64,000 nucleotides of DNA from positions 310,096,092 to 310,160,091 of the forward strand of contig OY282558.1 of assembly GCA_958295665.1 (NCBI GenBank). The letters are read 5' to 3'. This document shows positions 9,817 to 19,506 of this stretch, in pieces. This DNA comes from Tipula vernalis. Its lineage: Eukaryota > Arthropoda > Insecta > Diptera > Tipulidae. The position numbers were made by a program, and so were the translations under genes. Every line of letters begins with the position of its first letter. The first letter of the stretch is position 1. Under the pieces are notes generated by a model. The model searched no databases. It was not told the origin of the DNA and saw only the letters and a list, made by a program, of their open reading frames with translations.

Positions 9817-10270
9817 TGTTACGTTTTTGCCTTGTCAATTAAGGTTCGTATCACTGGATTGTGAATAATACAAAATCAATTTAATTTATCACCAACGAAT
9901 TTATTTATTCCACAAAATTTATTACCACACAGTTTATCAATAAAAATTCACAAAATCACTTTATATAAATTATTCTCAAATTTTACTGATCACTTTTACT
10001 TTTTGTTTTACACTAAAACACTTTTTAAATCACTTTTTAATTCCTTTTAATCTTTACACTATCGCTTACCAAATATTACTAATCCAATTCGATCTCGTTC
10101 GCCTTTTTATATATACAAACCAAAATTCTAGAAAGCTCATGACTTTTCCAGTTAGAATAGCGTAGACACATTTAGAACAATTTTTATCATGGAAAATTCC
10201 ATTTTAGTACAGTTAGACATTGAGCTATTAATTTAACTTATTCTATTACACACTAGGTGTCACCGTCACA
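9817..10270 (-). mobile_element. Solo LTR of the TGTGACGG family, 454 bp, GTAT target duplication
   Basis: On the minus strand it runs from TGTGACGGTGACACC to AAAACGTAACA, so it has TG...CA ends. It is flanked on both sides by GTAT (9813-9816 and 10271-10274), a perfect 4-bp target duplication as made by Ty3/gypsy integrases. A TATATAAAAAGGCG TATA box lies at 10104-10115 on the minus strand. No internal region is attached, so it arose by recombination between two LTRs. Its closest relatives are the LTRs at 12318-12772 and 12777-13274. Confidence 0.92.
10104..10115 (-). promoter_or_regulatory. TATA box of the solo LTR
   Basis: TATATATAAAAAGG on the minus strand, in the U3/R area of the LTR. 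The same box is preserved in every full-length family member here (for example 12475-12483 on the plus strand). Confidence 0.6.
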
Positions 10271-10274
10271 GTAT

Positions 10275-10594
10275 TCAATTGTGCCTTATACCCAACTAAA
10301 CTTTTTAAATGTCATTCAAATTTCATAAACAACTCAAAATATTGTAAAACTATAAATTATATATTTAATTTGTGAAGGTTTGTCACAGTAATATTTTTAT
10401 TTTATTTGTAGGTAACAAGAAACTATAACAAAACTGAAATTTATAAGCATATATTTGCTAATGATAATGCTTACATCCACAAACACTTGAGTGTCTCTTG
10501 ATTCGCTTATTAAAATTTGCTTTCTATTCGCTCAACATCAAACTTTTAAAGGTTTCAAATTTTAATTAAAATTCCGTGTTTCTGTGTTTCTATA
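10275..10594. other. No recognisable feature
   Basis: AT-rich DNA between a solo LTR and the Harbinger-like fragment. Confidence 0.3.
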
Positions 10595-11157
10595 TTGGCT
10601 GGCCAGTGGAGCGGGCTATAGGGTCACTGGTATAAGTTTCGATATAATCAAGATATTCTGTCAGAACAATTGTTCACAAAATTCTTAATATGTTTGTAAA
10701 GCTTGCACCAAACGTAGTAAAATTGCCATGTTTAGATTCATTTAGTCTTACTCGGCCACTTCGATATTTTCGAAAGCGTTAGGTTCTATCGATGGATGCC
10801 ACATAAAAATTGTTGTATCAACTGCGTTACACAGTCAATATATGAATCGTAAACTTGATTACAGCATTCATTTAATGGCAGTATGGGATACTTCTGGTAA
10901 ATTTATTAATATTTGCTGTGGATACTCGGGTTCTGAACATGACCAAAGAGTCCTACGGAATAGTCAATTATATCGCAAACAAACATTCCCATCTCATGGG
11001 TTTTTTCTATTATGGTGACAGTAAATACAAATGTTCATTAGACCCGGTAGCTATTATCATACCGTTCGTAAGAAAAGGCAACTTAACCGCAGTAGAAAAA
11101 AAATTTAACATTATGTATAGCAAAACACGAAGCATTGAGGAAATGCATTTGGAATAA
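10595..11157 (+). pseudogene. PIF/Harbinger (HARBI1-like) transposase fragment
   Basis: Three plus-strand pieces line up with a DDE_Tnp_4 nuclease. YWLASGAGYR occurs near 10610. GSIDGCHIKI near 10782 is the block holding the first catalytic Asp. YSIHLMAVWDTSG then leads to GYSGSEHDQRVLRNSQLY (about 10860-10960). After a frameshift near 11010, YYGDSKY holds the second catalytic Asp, and EKKFNIMYSKTRSIEE holds the final Glu (about 11010-11150). Frames change at least twice, so it is inactive. The MADF-like partner ORF of Harbinger elements and the terminal repeats were not found. Confidence 0.75.
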
Positions 11158-11373
11158 TGATATGCGATGGCGAGCGATTTTTTTAAAATCACTGGAATTG
11201 AAAATTTGTTATTTTTCAATTACATTTACATATGTACTACGCATGCTACAAGTTTTAAACAGTACATCATACAAATTCAAAATTCGTCGAAAAGTAACCT
11301 CGTAAATTGACTTTTCATCTAGCATCTATGAGGAACTAGCGAAAACTTCAAAATTTGAAAAGTTTAGTTTGAA

Positions 11374-11629
11374 GCCAGTCGCATGCCAAAAGACTTTAGG
11401 TTTTTCGACACGCAATCTACACTAAAAATATAAAATGTTTCCATCTATTTTGTGTTATATTCTAAACAAGTTACCAAAAATAATCCAACAAGCAAAGCAT
11501 TTTGCTTGTTGGATTATTTTTGGTAACTTTTTTAGAATATAACACAAACACAAGAGAGATGGAAAAATTTTATCTTTTTAGTGTAGACTGTGTGTCAAAA
11601 AACCTGAAGTCATTTGGCATGCGGCTACC
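11374..11629. mobile_element. Palindromic MITE, ~256 bp
   Basis: Both halves are reverse complements out to GCATGCC/GGCATGC, with the centre near 11490 (CCAACAAGCAAA facing TTTTGCTTGTTGG). Arms are ~110 bp and about 85-90% identical. The flanks (AAAAGTTTAGTTTGAA and TTGAAAAGTCTTCTG) join into one uninterrupted sequence found at 9716-9757 on the minus strand, so the insertion site and a probable TTGAA-type duplication can be read. No protein is encoded. Confidence 0.85.
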
Positions 11630-11664
11630 TTGAAAAGTCTTCTGAGGCACACAGCATAAAATAT

Positions 11665-12307
11665 TGTTACGGTGCCTCCTAGGGTATAATAGAATAAGTT
11701 AAATTAACAGCGCAAAGTTTTACTGTAGTAAAATGGAATTTTCCATAATAAAACTGTTCTAAATGTTTCGTGACTATTCTTACTGGAAAAGTCATAAAAT
11801 TTCTAGAAGTTTTGGTTTGTGTGTATAAAAAGCGAATGAGATCCAATTAGATGCATTATTATTTGATAAGCGACAGTTTAAGGATTAAAAGGTGCTATAA
11901 AAAATAAAAGTATTTCACACAAAAATTTATTACAACACAGTTTATCAATAAAAATTCACAAAATCACTTTATATAAATTATTCTTAAATTTTACTGTTCA
12001 CTTATAATTATAATTTCCACAAAAACACTTTTTAATTCACTTTTTAATTCCTTTTTAATCTTCACTCTATCGCTTACCAAATATTACTAATAATCTTACA
12101 AGTTTACTCTATCGCGTTCCAAATACTAATAATCCAATTCGATCTTGTTCGCCTTTTTATATACACAAACCAAACTTCTCGAAAGCTCTTGATTTTTCTA
12201 GTTAGAATAGCGTAACAATTTTTATCTTGGAAAATTCCATTTAGTACAGTAAAACATTGAGCTATTAGTTTTACTTATTCTATTACACACTAGGTGTCAC
12301 CGTCACA
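11665..12307. mobile_element. Two truncated TGTGACGG-family LTRs fused tail to tail
   Basis: Positions 11665-~11911 are the 5' half of an LTR in plus orientation (it starts TGTTACGGTGCCTCC and is the most diverged copy). From ~11912 to 12307 the sequence switches to the 5' part plus body of another LTR in minus orientation, ending in GTCACA. ATAT precedes the left copy (11661-11664) and GTAA follows the right one. The fusion point lies inside the R/U5 region of both and creates a partial palindrome. Confidence 0.85.
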
Positions 12308-12317
12308 GTAACAATAT

Positions 12318-12772
12318 TGTGACGGTGACACCTAGTGTGTAATAGAAGAAGTTAAATGAATAGCTCAATGTTTAACTGTACTAAAATGGAATTTTCCATG
12401 ATAACATTGTTACGTAATGTTTCTACGCTATTCTAACTGGAAAAGTCGTGAGCTTTTTAGAAGTTTGGTTTGTGTATATAAAAAGGAGAACGAAGTCGAA
12501 TTGGATTAGTAATATTTGGTAAGCGACAGTGTGAAGATTAAAAAGTAATTAAAAAGTAATTTAAAAAGTGTTAAAGTGCGAAATAAAAATTATAAGTGAA
12601 CAGTAAAATTTGAGAATAATTTATATAAGTGATTTTGTGAATTTTTATTGATAAACTGTGTTGTAATAAATTTTTGTGGAATAAATAAATTCGTTGGAGA
12701 TAAATTAAATTAATTTTGTATTATTCACAATCCAGTGATACAAACCTTGAGTGACAAGGCAAAAATGTAACA
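12318..12772 (+). mobile_element. Solo LTR of the TGTGACGG family, 455 bp, ATAT target duplication
   Basis: Full length, plus orientation, with TGTGACGG at the start and GTAACA at the end. ATAT lies on both sides (12314-12317 and 12773-12776). The TATA box is at 12475-12483 and AATAAA signals are near 12660-12690. It sits head to head with the LTR at 11912-12307 and, across only four bases, tail to tail with the LTR at 12777-13274. Confidence 0.92.
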
Positions 12773-12776
12773 ATAT

Positions 12777-13274
12777 TGTTACGTTTTTGCCTTGTCACTC
12801 AAGGTTCATATCACTGGATTGTGAATAATACAAAATCAATTTAATTTATCTGCAACGAATTTATTTATTTCACACAAGAATTATTACACCACAGTTTATC
12901 AATTAAAATTCACAAAATCACTTTAAATAATTTTTACACAATTTTACTATTCACTTATAATTTTTATTTCGCACTACAACACTTTTTAAATCACTTTTTA
13001 ATTACTTTTTAATCTTCACACTGTCGCTTTCCAAATTTTACTTATAATCTTACAAGTTTACTCTATCGCGTTCCAAATACGAATAATCCAATTCGATCTT
13101 GTTCGCCTTTTTATATACACAAACCAAGCTTCTCGAAAGTTCACGACTTTTCCAGTTTGAATAGCGTAGAAACATTACGTAACAATTTTTTTCATGGAAA
13201 ATTCCATTTAGTACAGTAAAACATGGAGCTATTAGTTTTACTTATTCTATTTCACACTAGGTGTCACCGTCACA
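12777..13274 (-). repeat. 3' LTR of the gag-protease element, 498 bp
   Basis: Full-length LTR with TG...CA ends. It is ~40 bp longer than the solo LTRs because of an extra segment around ACTTATAATCTTACAAG (about 13040-13065), shared with the LTRs at 11912-12307 and 17305-17799. This marks two LTR subfamilies. Confidence 0.9.
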
Positions 13275-13573
13275 GTACCCCTCACCTAAGCCTGTTCGTC
13301 CCGAACAGGATCGAAATTACCTCCTCTGTATAGGGCCAGCCTCTCTAAATGTACCGCCATTGGTTTACCTCCTTGTCCTTTACTTGTCCTGTAGGGTGCC
13401 GTCCATATAGGCTGCACTTTCGACGACGAATCCTTCTTCCACCGTAGAACGCGGTTCCGTTTCAGCCGCTTTTCTCCAAATCTTCCGCCGTTGGCTTGTT
13501 TGTCATAACGATTCCTCATCCAGCCACCGAACACTAGCACTCCACTTCGCGCAACTCGGCCCTTTTTGTCCAA
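13275..13573 (-). pseudogene. C-terminal tail of gypsy pol
   Basis: The minus-strand frame 13573-13286 ends in GKPMAVHLERLALYRGGNFD, which matches the very end of Ty3/gypsy pol, where a GKPxVVHxDRL motif follows the integrase C-terminal SH3-like domain. A TGAGGGG purine tract follows at about 13280 and serves as the polypurine tract. The upstream pol domains are missing, so the tail is a relic of a larger ancestor. It overlaps the end of the protease frame by about 40 bp in another frame. Confidence 0.75.
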
Positions 13574-14571
13574 TATCTGTTTAACCTGGTGTTTATTCGT
13601 TTCCTCAACAATTGTTTCAGATTTCGATGGCAGCTCCTCGCAATGCTGATTGTTACTCGCCTTACTGTCATATCCGTACCGTTAAATTTAAGTTTCAGCT
13701 CGATGTTATCGCTACTCAATATCCCTCGTCCAAAATCCAACACAAAGCCATTCATCCTCATGAAGCCCGTTCCCAAAATAACCTCGTCCACAATGTCTGC
13801 GACCAGAACTTCGTGTGGGAAAAGAGTTGCGCCGATCCTTAAGCTCACGATCTTTCCCCCTTTAATCATTGCACTCTCCCCATTTGCCATTCTTAATTTT
13901 AACCCATCAACCAGTTGCACTGCTCCTGCGATCAAATCTTTCCGAACAAATGTGTGGGTTGCTCCGGTATCCAGCGTAATAATACACCTCCTCCCATCAA
14001 CACCGCCCCTAACTGTGACGCTGCTTCCGCCTCGTGCTTCACTCGTAACAGAGATGAATGTTATGGGGCAACCAGATGGCGAAGCCAGCTTCGGTTCCTT
14101 CAAACTGACTTCTAGCCTTTCCACTTTACCGACTGTTGCCATCCGCTCATCCGATTCCTGCTCTCCTCTTCGTGCTCTTTCCACAGAAGATGGTGACCCG
14201 TACCGCTTTCTTCTTGCTTCCAAACAATCTCGTGAGATGTGGCCAATTCTGTTGCATACCCAACATATTAGCTCACTACTTCTGGACGACTTTTGTCCCA
14301 ACCGTTCGGCGTTTGCCCGCATAAAAGGTGGCGATCTTCTCTCTCCCTGTATTACACTCCGACAGTCCATTGAGATGTGACCCAACTTGTCACATTTCCA
14401 GCACCTAAGCCTGCCTCTTCCGACTGTCGGTACCATTCGCTCCATGCTGCCGTTCTTGTCTGAGTTCATTTGGCGCCTAAATAATGACGGTCTTGTAAAG
14501 TTCTGCACAGCCTTGATCGTCAACGCAAATGCAACGGTTTCCGCAAAGGTCGCTTTAGGTGACAACATCAC
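13534..14571 (-). pseudogene. Gag nucleocapsid and aspartic protease
   Basis: This open frame of 345 codons has two CCHC zinc knuckles, CWKCDKLGHISMDC and CWVCNRIGHISRDC (residues ~55-115), typical of a nucleocapsid. They are followed by a retroviral-type aspartic protease: ITLDTGATHTFVRKDL (active-site Asp in DTGA, near residue 205) and a ILGTGFM motif near residue 265 that matches the second conserved block. The catalytic Asp is intact and the frame is fully open, unlike other retroelements here. It continues the gag frame at 14737-15627 after a frameshift and stops in the 14571-14737 interval. It stops just past the protease, where RT would normally begin. Confidence 0.85.
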
Positions 14572-14736
14572 CGCCTTGCGTGTCTCTGGATCTTAAATGC
14601 AGTCAATGGATGCGTCAATTTTAAGCCTTTTCATATAATTGGCCGACGTGCTGGTATATGCTAGATGTACTAATCGCTCGATTGCCGATGAAAATCCCTG
14701 AAGTGATTCTCCTCCCTTTTGGTAGCGGCTTTTCAA

Positions 14737-15627
14737 TTACATTCGATAGATTTCCCTCTTGTGATCACTGCTGTACTTCCTATCCAGCGCCTTCATAATT
14801 TCGAGATAGCTGCTGCGCTCTTGTTCCGGGATGGTCTGTAAAACCTCTGCTGCTTCACGCTTGAGGGCCACTATTAATGCCGCGACACGATGTTCGTCGT
14901 TCCAATGATTTTGATTGGCTGCCGTTTCAAATTGAAATTTGAAAATGACAAAAGATGTTGTTCCGTCGAATGTTGGTGACTTTAACTTGATTGATTGGAC
15001 GGTTTGTACCACTTGCGTCTTTGTTCCACTTGCCTTGATATCAGTCAGCTCTTTCTCGATGCGTTGAAACTCTGTTTGAAATTCAGCTTGTAATTTATAT
15101 TCCACCTGTTGAACCTCCATTTTGACAAGTTGTACTTCCGTTTCTAATTTTTGGTCAACCTGTTGAATCTCCATTTGCAGCTTCTCCACTTCGCCGTGTA
15201 TGTTAGTAGATAATTCGAGAAGTTTCTCGCCCATTCTCTTTTGACCGTCTATAATTTGGTCTTTAATTTCCTCTCCTTGTTGTTTCATTTGATTTTTAAT
15301 TTCTCCTAGCTGTCGTTCGTTTTGTTGTTTCATTAGACTCATCTGTCCCGTCATCTGGATCATAGCAGCTATTAACTGCGATAAATCGAAACTTCCAGAA
15401 TGTTCTTGTATCTTTTCGACCAACGGTTGTTTATCTTCTGCTTTCTGCTCTACCGTTGCCGCATCTGTTACTTCCACCCCAAAATCATGTTGATCTGCGT
15501 CTAACCCTTCTTTCTCCACGGCACCACGTAGTCGCGTTTGTAAAGCTGCTTTGCTACAATCAGTGGCCAAACCCCGTTTCTCAAGTTCCCTTTTTAATTC
15601 TGGAACTTTTTATTCGTTGAGAATCAT
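14737..15627 (-). pseudogene. Gag with N-terminal SAP domain and long coiled coil
   Basis: The probable original start is the ATG at 15627-15625. A TAA a few codons later breaks the frame, so the open part is 15570-14737 (277 codons). Residues ELKRELEKRGLATDCSKAAL with the following LQTRL match a SAP (DNA-binding) motif at the very N-terminus. An ~110-residue coiled coil follows with repeated EVQLVKMEVQQVEYKLQAE-like heptads. A gag capsid-like segment with SPTFDGTTSFVIFKFQFE and AALIVALKREAAEVLQTI ends the piece. In the family, gag forms the particle and binds RNA. SAP at the N-terminus of gag is known in some insect gypsy elements. Confidence 0.8.
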
Positions 15628-15669
15628 TTTATTTATCTTTTTATTCACAATCCCACCGCTTTCACCAAT

Positions 15670-15928
15670 TGTTACGTTTTTGCCTTGTCAATTAATGTTC
15701 GTATCACTGGATTGTGAATAAAACAAACTCAATTCAATTTATCACCAACGATCTTGTTCGCCTTTTTATATACACAAACCAAACTTCTCGAAAGTTCATA
15801 ACTTTTCCAGTTAGAATAGCGTAGAAACATTAAGTAACAATTTTATCATGGAAAATTCCATTTTAGTACAGTAAACATTGAGCTACTCAATCAACTTATT
15901 CTATTACATACTAGGTGTCACCGTCACA
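15670..15928 (-). repeat. 5' LTR with ~240-bp internal deletion
   Basis: Both ends match the family (TGTTACG and GTCACA on the plus strand). The segment between ATCACCAACGA and TCTTGTTCGCC, which is present in every full copy, is missing. In element orientation the loss removes DNA just downstream of the TATA box, that is the transcribed R/U5 part. The break has CGA/GATC-like microhomology. Confidence 0.9.
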
Positions 15929-15932
15929 ATAT

Positions 15933-16970
15933 TTTATTCGGTAATTTAGGTGTCCCTTTGAAAAAGAGATGGCGTCAATTTTTGTTGTATTTCATAAATT
16001 TTGGCATACGGAAAACAAAAAAAAAATTGATTTGAAATTTTGAATTTATGAATACTAGATAGTCCTAAAATTAAAAACATCAAGTATTCTGTTATTGTAT
16101 GATTGTCCCTTTGGGATCTCGCTGTTCCTAACTAAGCACAGTACGAAATTAAGGCCCCTAGTATATCACTGCACATTAAATTCAAAATGTTTAAACTGAG
16201 AATATGTAGAACTTTTACACGGTTATTGGTTGTAAGTATTAAAGTTCGTACAATAAGCAAACTATTCCTGGTGAAAACAATTTTTGCGATTTTTTTAGCC
16301 TGTATAGAACATCTTTTGGTTTCCTTTTTCCCAAACCCATTATGTTGGAACGGTGCTTAGCAAAGAATCTCCTCTCTCCAACGTTTGTACCAAAATAAGG
16401 TGTTAAGAATGTATTTTCAGTTTCTAAACTGATTTTACAAACATTAGATGTGAAATGGTTTGCACTTAATTCAGTACATTTAACTGTGTACAAAACAAAA
16501 CATTTTGACTTTGGGTGTAAAACAAATTACATGCGTAAAAAACGATTTCACAAACATTTTTTTGTACGTTGGTTCGCAGTCACAATTTAAATAGAAAACG
16601 TTTGTGAAAAGGCCAGCATGATAAAAAATTAATAAACTCAAATAATTGTTAATGGAAAGTTCGTTGCATAACTGATTTAAAATTTTGATTCGTTTTACTA
16701 CCAAATCTTTAAATAAGTTATGAAGTTAGTACCAATTTATAAGAGCAATATTCGACGACACTTTGTAACAAAAATCATGTTGCCTAAAAAGTTCAGTTCA
16801 TTGACCATTTTGCTCGTTTCAAATAATTTTTCAATTTTTTTAACCTTAAATTTATATTCTTCAAAAAACAAAAAAATATAAAGCGAATCTTTATTTTTTT
16901 TACAAGGGAACCTTTTGTACTGTCAAATTCAGAAAATTATAAAAGCTATTTTAAGTTGTAGTATTCTGTG
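15933..16970. other. No recognisable feature
   Basis: AT-rich DNA with short open frames at 16239-16704 that show no protein motif and no codon bias I can recognise. Confidence 0.3.
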
Positions 16971-16975
16971 AGACA

Positions 16976-17149
16976 ATGGGCGCATTCAGGTAAGCCAACA
17001 GTTAGCGACATGTTGAATAAAATCTACACGTTCAAACCTGAACGCACATGATACATTCAAAACTTCATCGGAATGTGATAGTTTAAATGTTATTTTTTCC
17101 ATCGGTAAATTTTTGATGCCAACATGTTGGGTAGCCTGAATGTGCCCAT
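16976..17149. mobile_element. Short MITE with ATGGGCRCATTCAGG terminal repeats, 174 bp
   Basis: ATGGGCGCATTCAGG (16976-16990) is inverted at 17135-17149 (CCTGAATGTGCCCAT), and the similarity continues inward through GCCAACA/TGTTGGG. Too short to code. No clear target duplication could be fixed. Confidence 0.7.
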
Positions 17150-17304
17150 TAACGAAACCATTTTTTTATTGGCAACCAAGTCATTTTTAAGAGTTTTTGT
17201 CACTCCCCACATATGTATGTATGTAAATGTAATAACGTGTTGTTTGAGTTCGAAGCAGCTGATTAGTAAAATTTTGTTTAACTTCATTTTTGAACCATAG
17301 ATAT

Positions 17305-17799
17305 TGTTACGTTTTTGCCTTGTCACTCAAGGTTCGAATCACTGGATTGTGAATAAAAACAAAATCAATTCAATTTATTACCAACGAATTTATTTATTTC
17401 ACACAAAAATTATAACAACACTATTTAGTAACGATAATTCACAAAATCAATTTATTTTGTTTTTACACAATTTTATTAATCACTTATAATTTTCATTTCG
17501 CACAAGAACACTTTTTAAATCACTTTTTAATTCCTTTTAAATCTTCACACTATTGCTTACCAAATACTACTAATTCTTACAAGTTTACACTGTCGCGTTC
17601 CAAATTCGAATAATCCAATTCGATCCTGTTCGCCTTTTTATATACACAAACCAAGCTTCTCGAAAGTTCATGACTTTTCTAGTTAGAATAGTGTAGAAAC
17701 ATTTAGAACTGTTTTATCATGGAAAATCCCATTTAGTACAGTAAAACATTTAGCTATTAGTTTTACTTATTCTATCACACGCTAGGTGTTACCGTCATA
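17305..17799 (-). mobile_element. Solo LTR of the TGTGACGG family, 495 bp
   Basis: Complete in minus orientation, with the right end mutated to GTCATA. ATAT lies on the left (17301-17304) and ATTT on the right (17800-17803), consistent with a 4-bp duplication with one change. It belongs to the longer LTR subfamily. Confidence 0.88.
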
Positions 17800-17942
17800 A
17801 TTTATTAGTTAGGGATTAGTTGTATTTGAGATGTCACAACTTCTCTCATAGCGTTGCGTCAAACATTTATCAACTATTTTGTAACGGTTTCTGTTTTTAT
17901 GTCTGATACCGATTTTTTCGACTAAATCGCTGACTTAACTAT

Positions 17943-18205
17943 TGTTACGTTTTTGCCTTGTCAATCAAGGTTCGAATCACTGGATTGTGAATAAAATAAA
18001 ACAATTCGATTTATCACGAACGAGTAATTCATAAAATAACTTTTTTACAATATTCGCACAACTTTACTGTTCACTTATTATTTTTTTATCGCACTAATTC
18101 ACTTTTTAAATTAATTTTTAAATCACTTTTTAATCGTTACACTGTCGCTTTCCAAATTCGAATACCCTGATTCGATCTAATTGAAGGGGATTCGATCTAA
18201 TTTCC
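17943..18205 (-). mobile_element. Truncated LTR of the TGTGACGG family
   Basis: Starts with TGTTACGTTTTTGCC after CTAT and follows the family to about 18180, then ends before the TATA box and U3. GATTCGATCTAATT is locally duplicated at 18172-18204 near the break. Confidence 0.85.
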
Positions 18206-18319
18206 GATGCTGTGGTTTGTTTTTATTTTTATTTTTTTATGACTTCTTTTTAAGTCAGTTAATTTGATGACTGTTAACTAACCTTCCTAATTTTATATTC
18301 GTAAATCGAAATGAACCGT

Positions 18320-18452
18320 ATTGTAAAGAATTTTATTATTGCGGTTTCAGCGAAAAACTCGATAAAAAGTCACGTGTATTGACTTTTTATCATGTTTTCG
18401 CAGAAACCGCAACAATGCGGCAAATCGCTATCGCACAGAAATTCTTTACAAT
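18320..18452. repeat. Palindrome / MITE, ~133 bp
   Basis: ATTGTAAAGAATTT at 18320 pairs with AAATTCTTTACAAT ending at 18452. Inside, TTGCGGTTTC.GCGAAAA and GATAAAAAGTCA pair with their complements around a centre near 18385 (CACGTGTATTGACT). The right arm carries about 20 extra bases (GCGGCAAATCGCTATCGCAC). It lies where the 3' LTR of the neighbouring gypsy element would be expected. Confidence 0.8.
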
Positions 18453-18566
18453 CGGGTGTAATTTTGGCCGCACGAGTAGAAGATCAGTTTTACATCAAAA
18501 ACCTTAAACTAAACCCGCATTAACACGACAAATATTTGTCGTACAAAAATTTAAACAGTCTCGTAT

Positions 18567-19500
18567 TCAATTACAACTCAACTTCAAGCTAGTTCCAGTA
18601 GAAACTGGATTCCACCTAACCATCACTATATCCCCCTTCATGTAAGAGACCCCTCCTCTTCGTTGTCTATCATAATATTCTTTCTGTTTACCTTGATCTT
18701 TGACTATCAATTCTGATACTCGATTAAAATCTACCTCTCTAACATTACCTACTTCCTTATTTATACTGTTAATCTCGCATGTCAGTGGATTGTCTTTGGG
18801 CCCATTTGGCAGGTAACAAAAGACTAAATTATTAGGTGTCGTTTGCGTAACCCGATGAACAGTATTATTCATTGACCACATAACTTATAAGATTTTAGTA
18901 TCCCAATCACTACACTCGACTCCAGTAGATAAAGTCCTTAAACCTGTCAGAATAGTTTTGTTGGCAACGTCGGCTTGTCCATTAGCTCGAGGTGTATGTG
19001 ATCCTGCCTTGACATGCTGGATGTCATAGCTCTTACACATCTCCAAGAATGGCCTTCCCGTAGAAGCACCTCCTCTACCCGAAATTATACGTTGCGGCCT
19101 CCCATAACAGAACATGAACTCTAAAAATGTTCTCGTAGTTTCCACTGATTCTACCTTTTTAACTGCCTTAAGCCAAGTAAACTTGTAAAACCCATCCACA
19201 ATACATAATACGTATTTTCTTTTATCTTTGGATCTCACAAACGGTCCCAAGTGGTCTACATGAACTGTTACGAACCGAACGATCCCCTTGTTAAGTGGAT
19301 GCAAAAATCCCTGAGGTTTGACCGTTGGGACTTTATAGTAAAGACAATTAATGCATGTATTAATATACATACTTAGAAACTTGTTCTCTCATTGCCGGAA
19401 AATAGTAAGTTTCCTTTAACTTTGACAATGTTTTGTCCGCACCCATATGTGGCACATTGATGTGAGCCTCGTTAATCAGATATGACCTTATATTCCCCTG
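18567..19500 (-). pseudogene. Gypsy integrase
   Basis: The zinc-binding H2C2 domain is spread over 19500-19340 (ending CINCLYYK). The catalytic core 19370-18885 has HVDHLGPF with the first Asp, but the second catalytic position reads ISGRGG where the family has DRG, and the Glu block reads RANGQADVANKTI where the family has QVE. Two of the three DDE residues are therefore replaced. After a frameshift at 18881-18885 the C-terminal part follows, with MKGDIVMVRWNP near 18640. The integrase cannot be active. Confidence 0.82.
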
Positions 19501-19506
19501 GAACGT

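Larger units (their letters stand above)
12777..15928 (-). mobile_element. Gag-protease-only Ty3/gypsy derivative, 3.15 kb
   Basis: A complete element in minus orientation: 3' LTR 12777-13274, internal region 13275-15669, 5' LTR 15670-15928, and ATAT duplications at 12773-12776 and 15929-15932. The internal part encodes a SAP-domain gag, zinc knuckles and an aspartic protease. It then jumps straight to the last ~90 codons of pol, so reverse transcriptase, RNase H and nearly all of integrase are absent. The element would need a helper for mobility. Present frameshifts, a premature gag stop and a 240-bp hole in the 5' LTR make this copy itself dead. Confidence 0.9.

Noticed and set aside
13589..14380. 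Plus-strand open frame of 263 codons
   Set aside because: It lies opposite the gag nucleocapsid-protease frame (14571-13534), which has clear zinc-knuckle and protease motifs. The plus-strand protein has none, so it is a shadow frame.
17325..17345. GGTTCGAATCACTGG resembling a tRNA T-arm B box
   Set aside because: It lies in the end of an LTR family that varies at these bases (for example GGTTCGTATC at 9845), and no A box, anticodon stem or acceptor pairing surrounds it.
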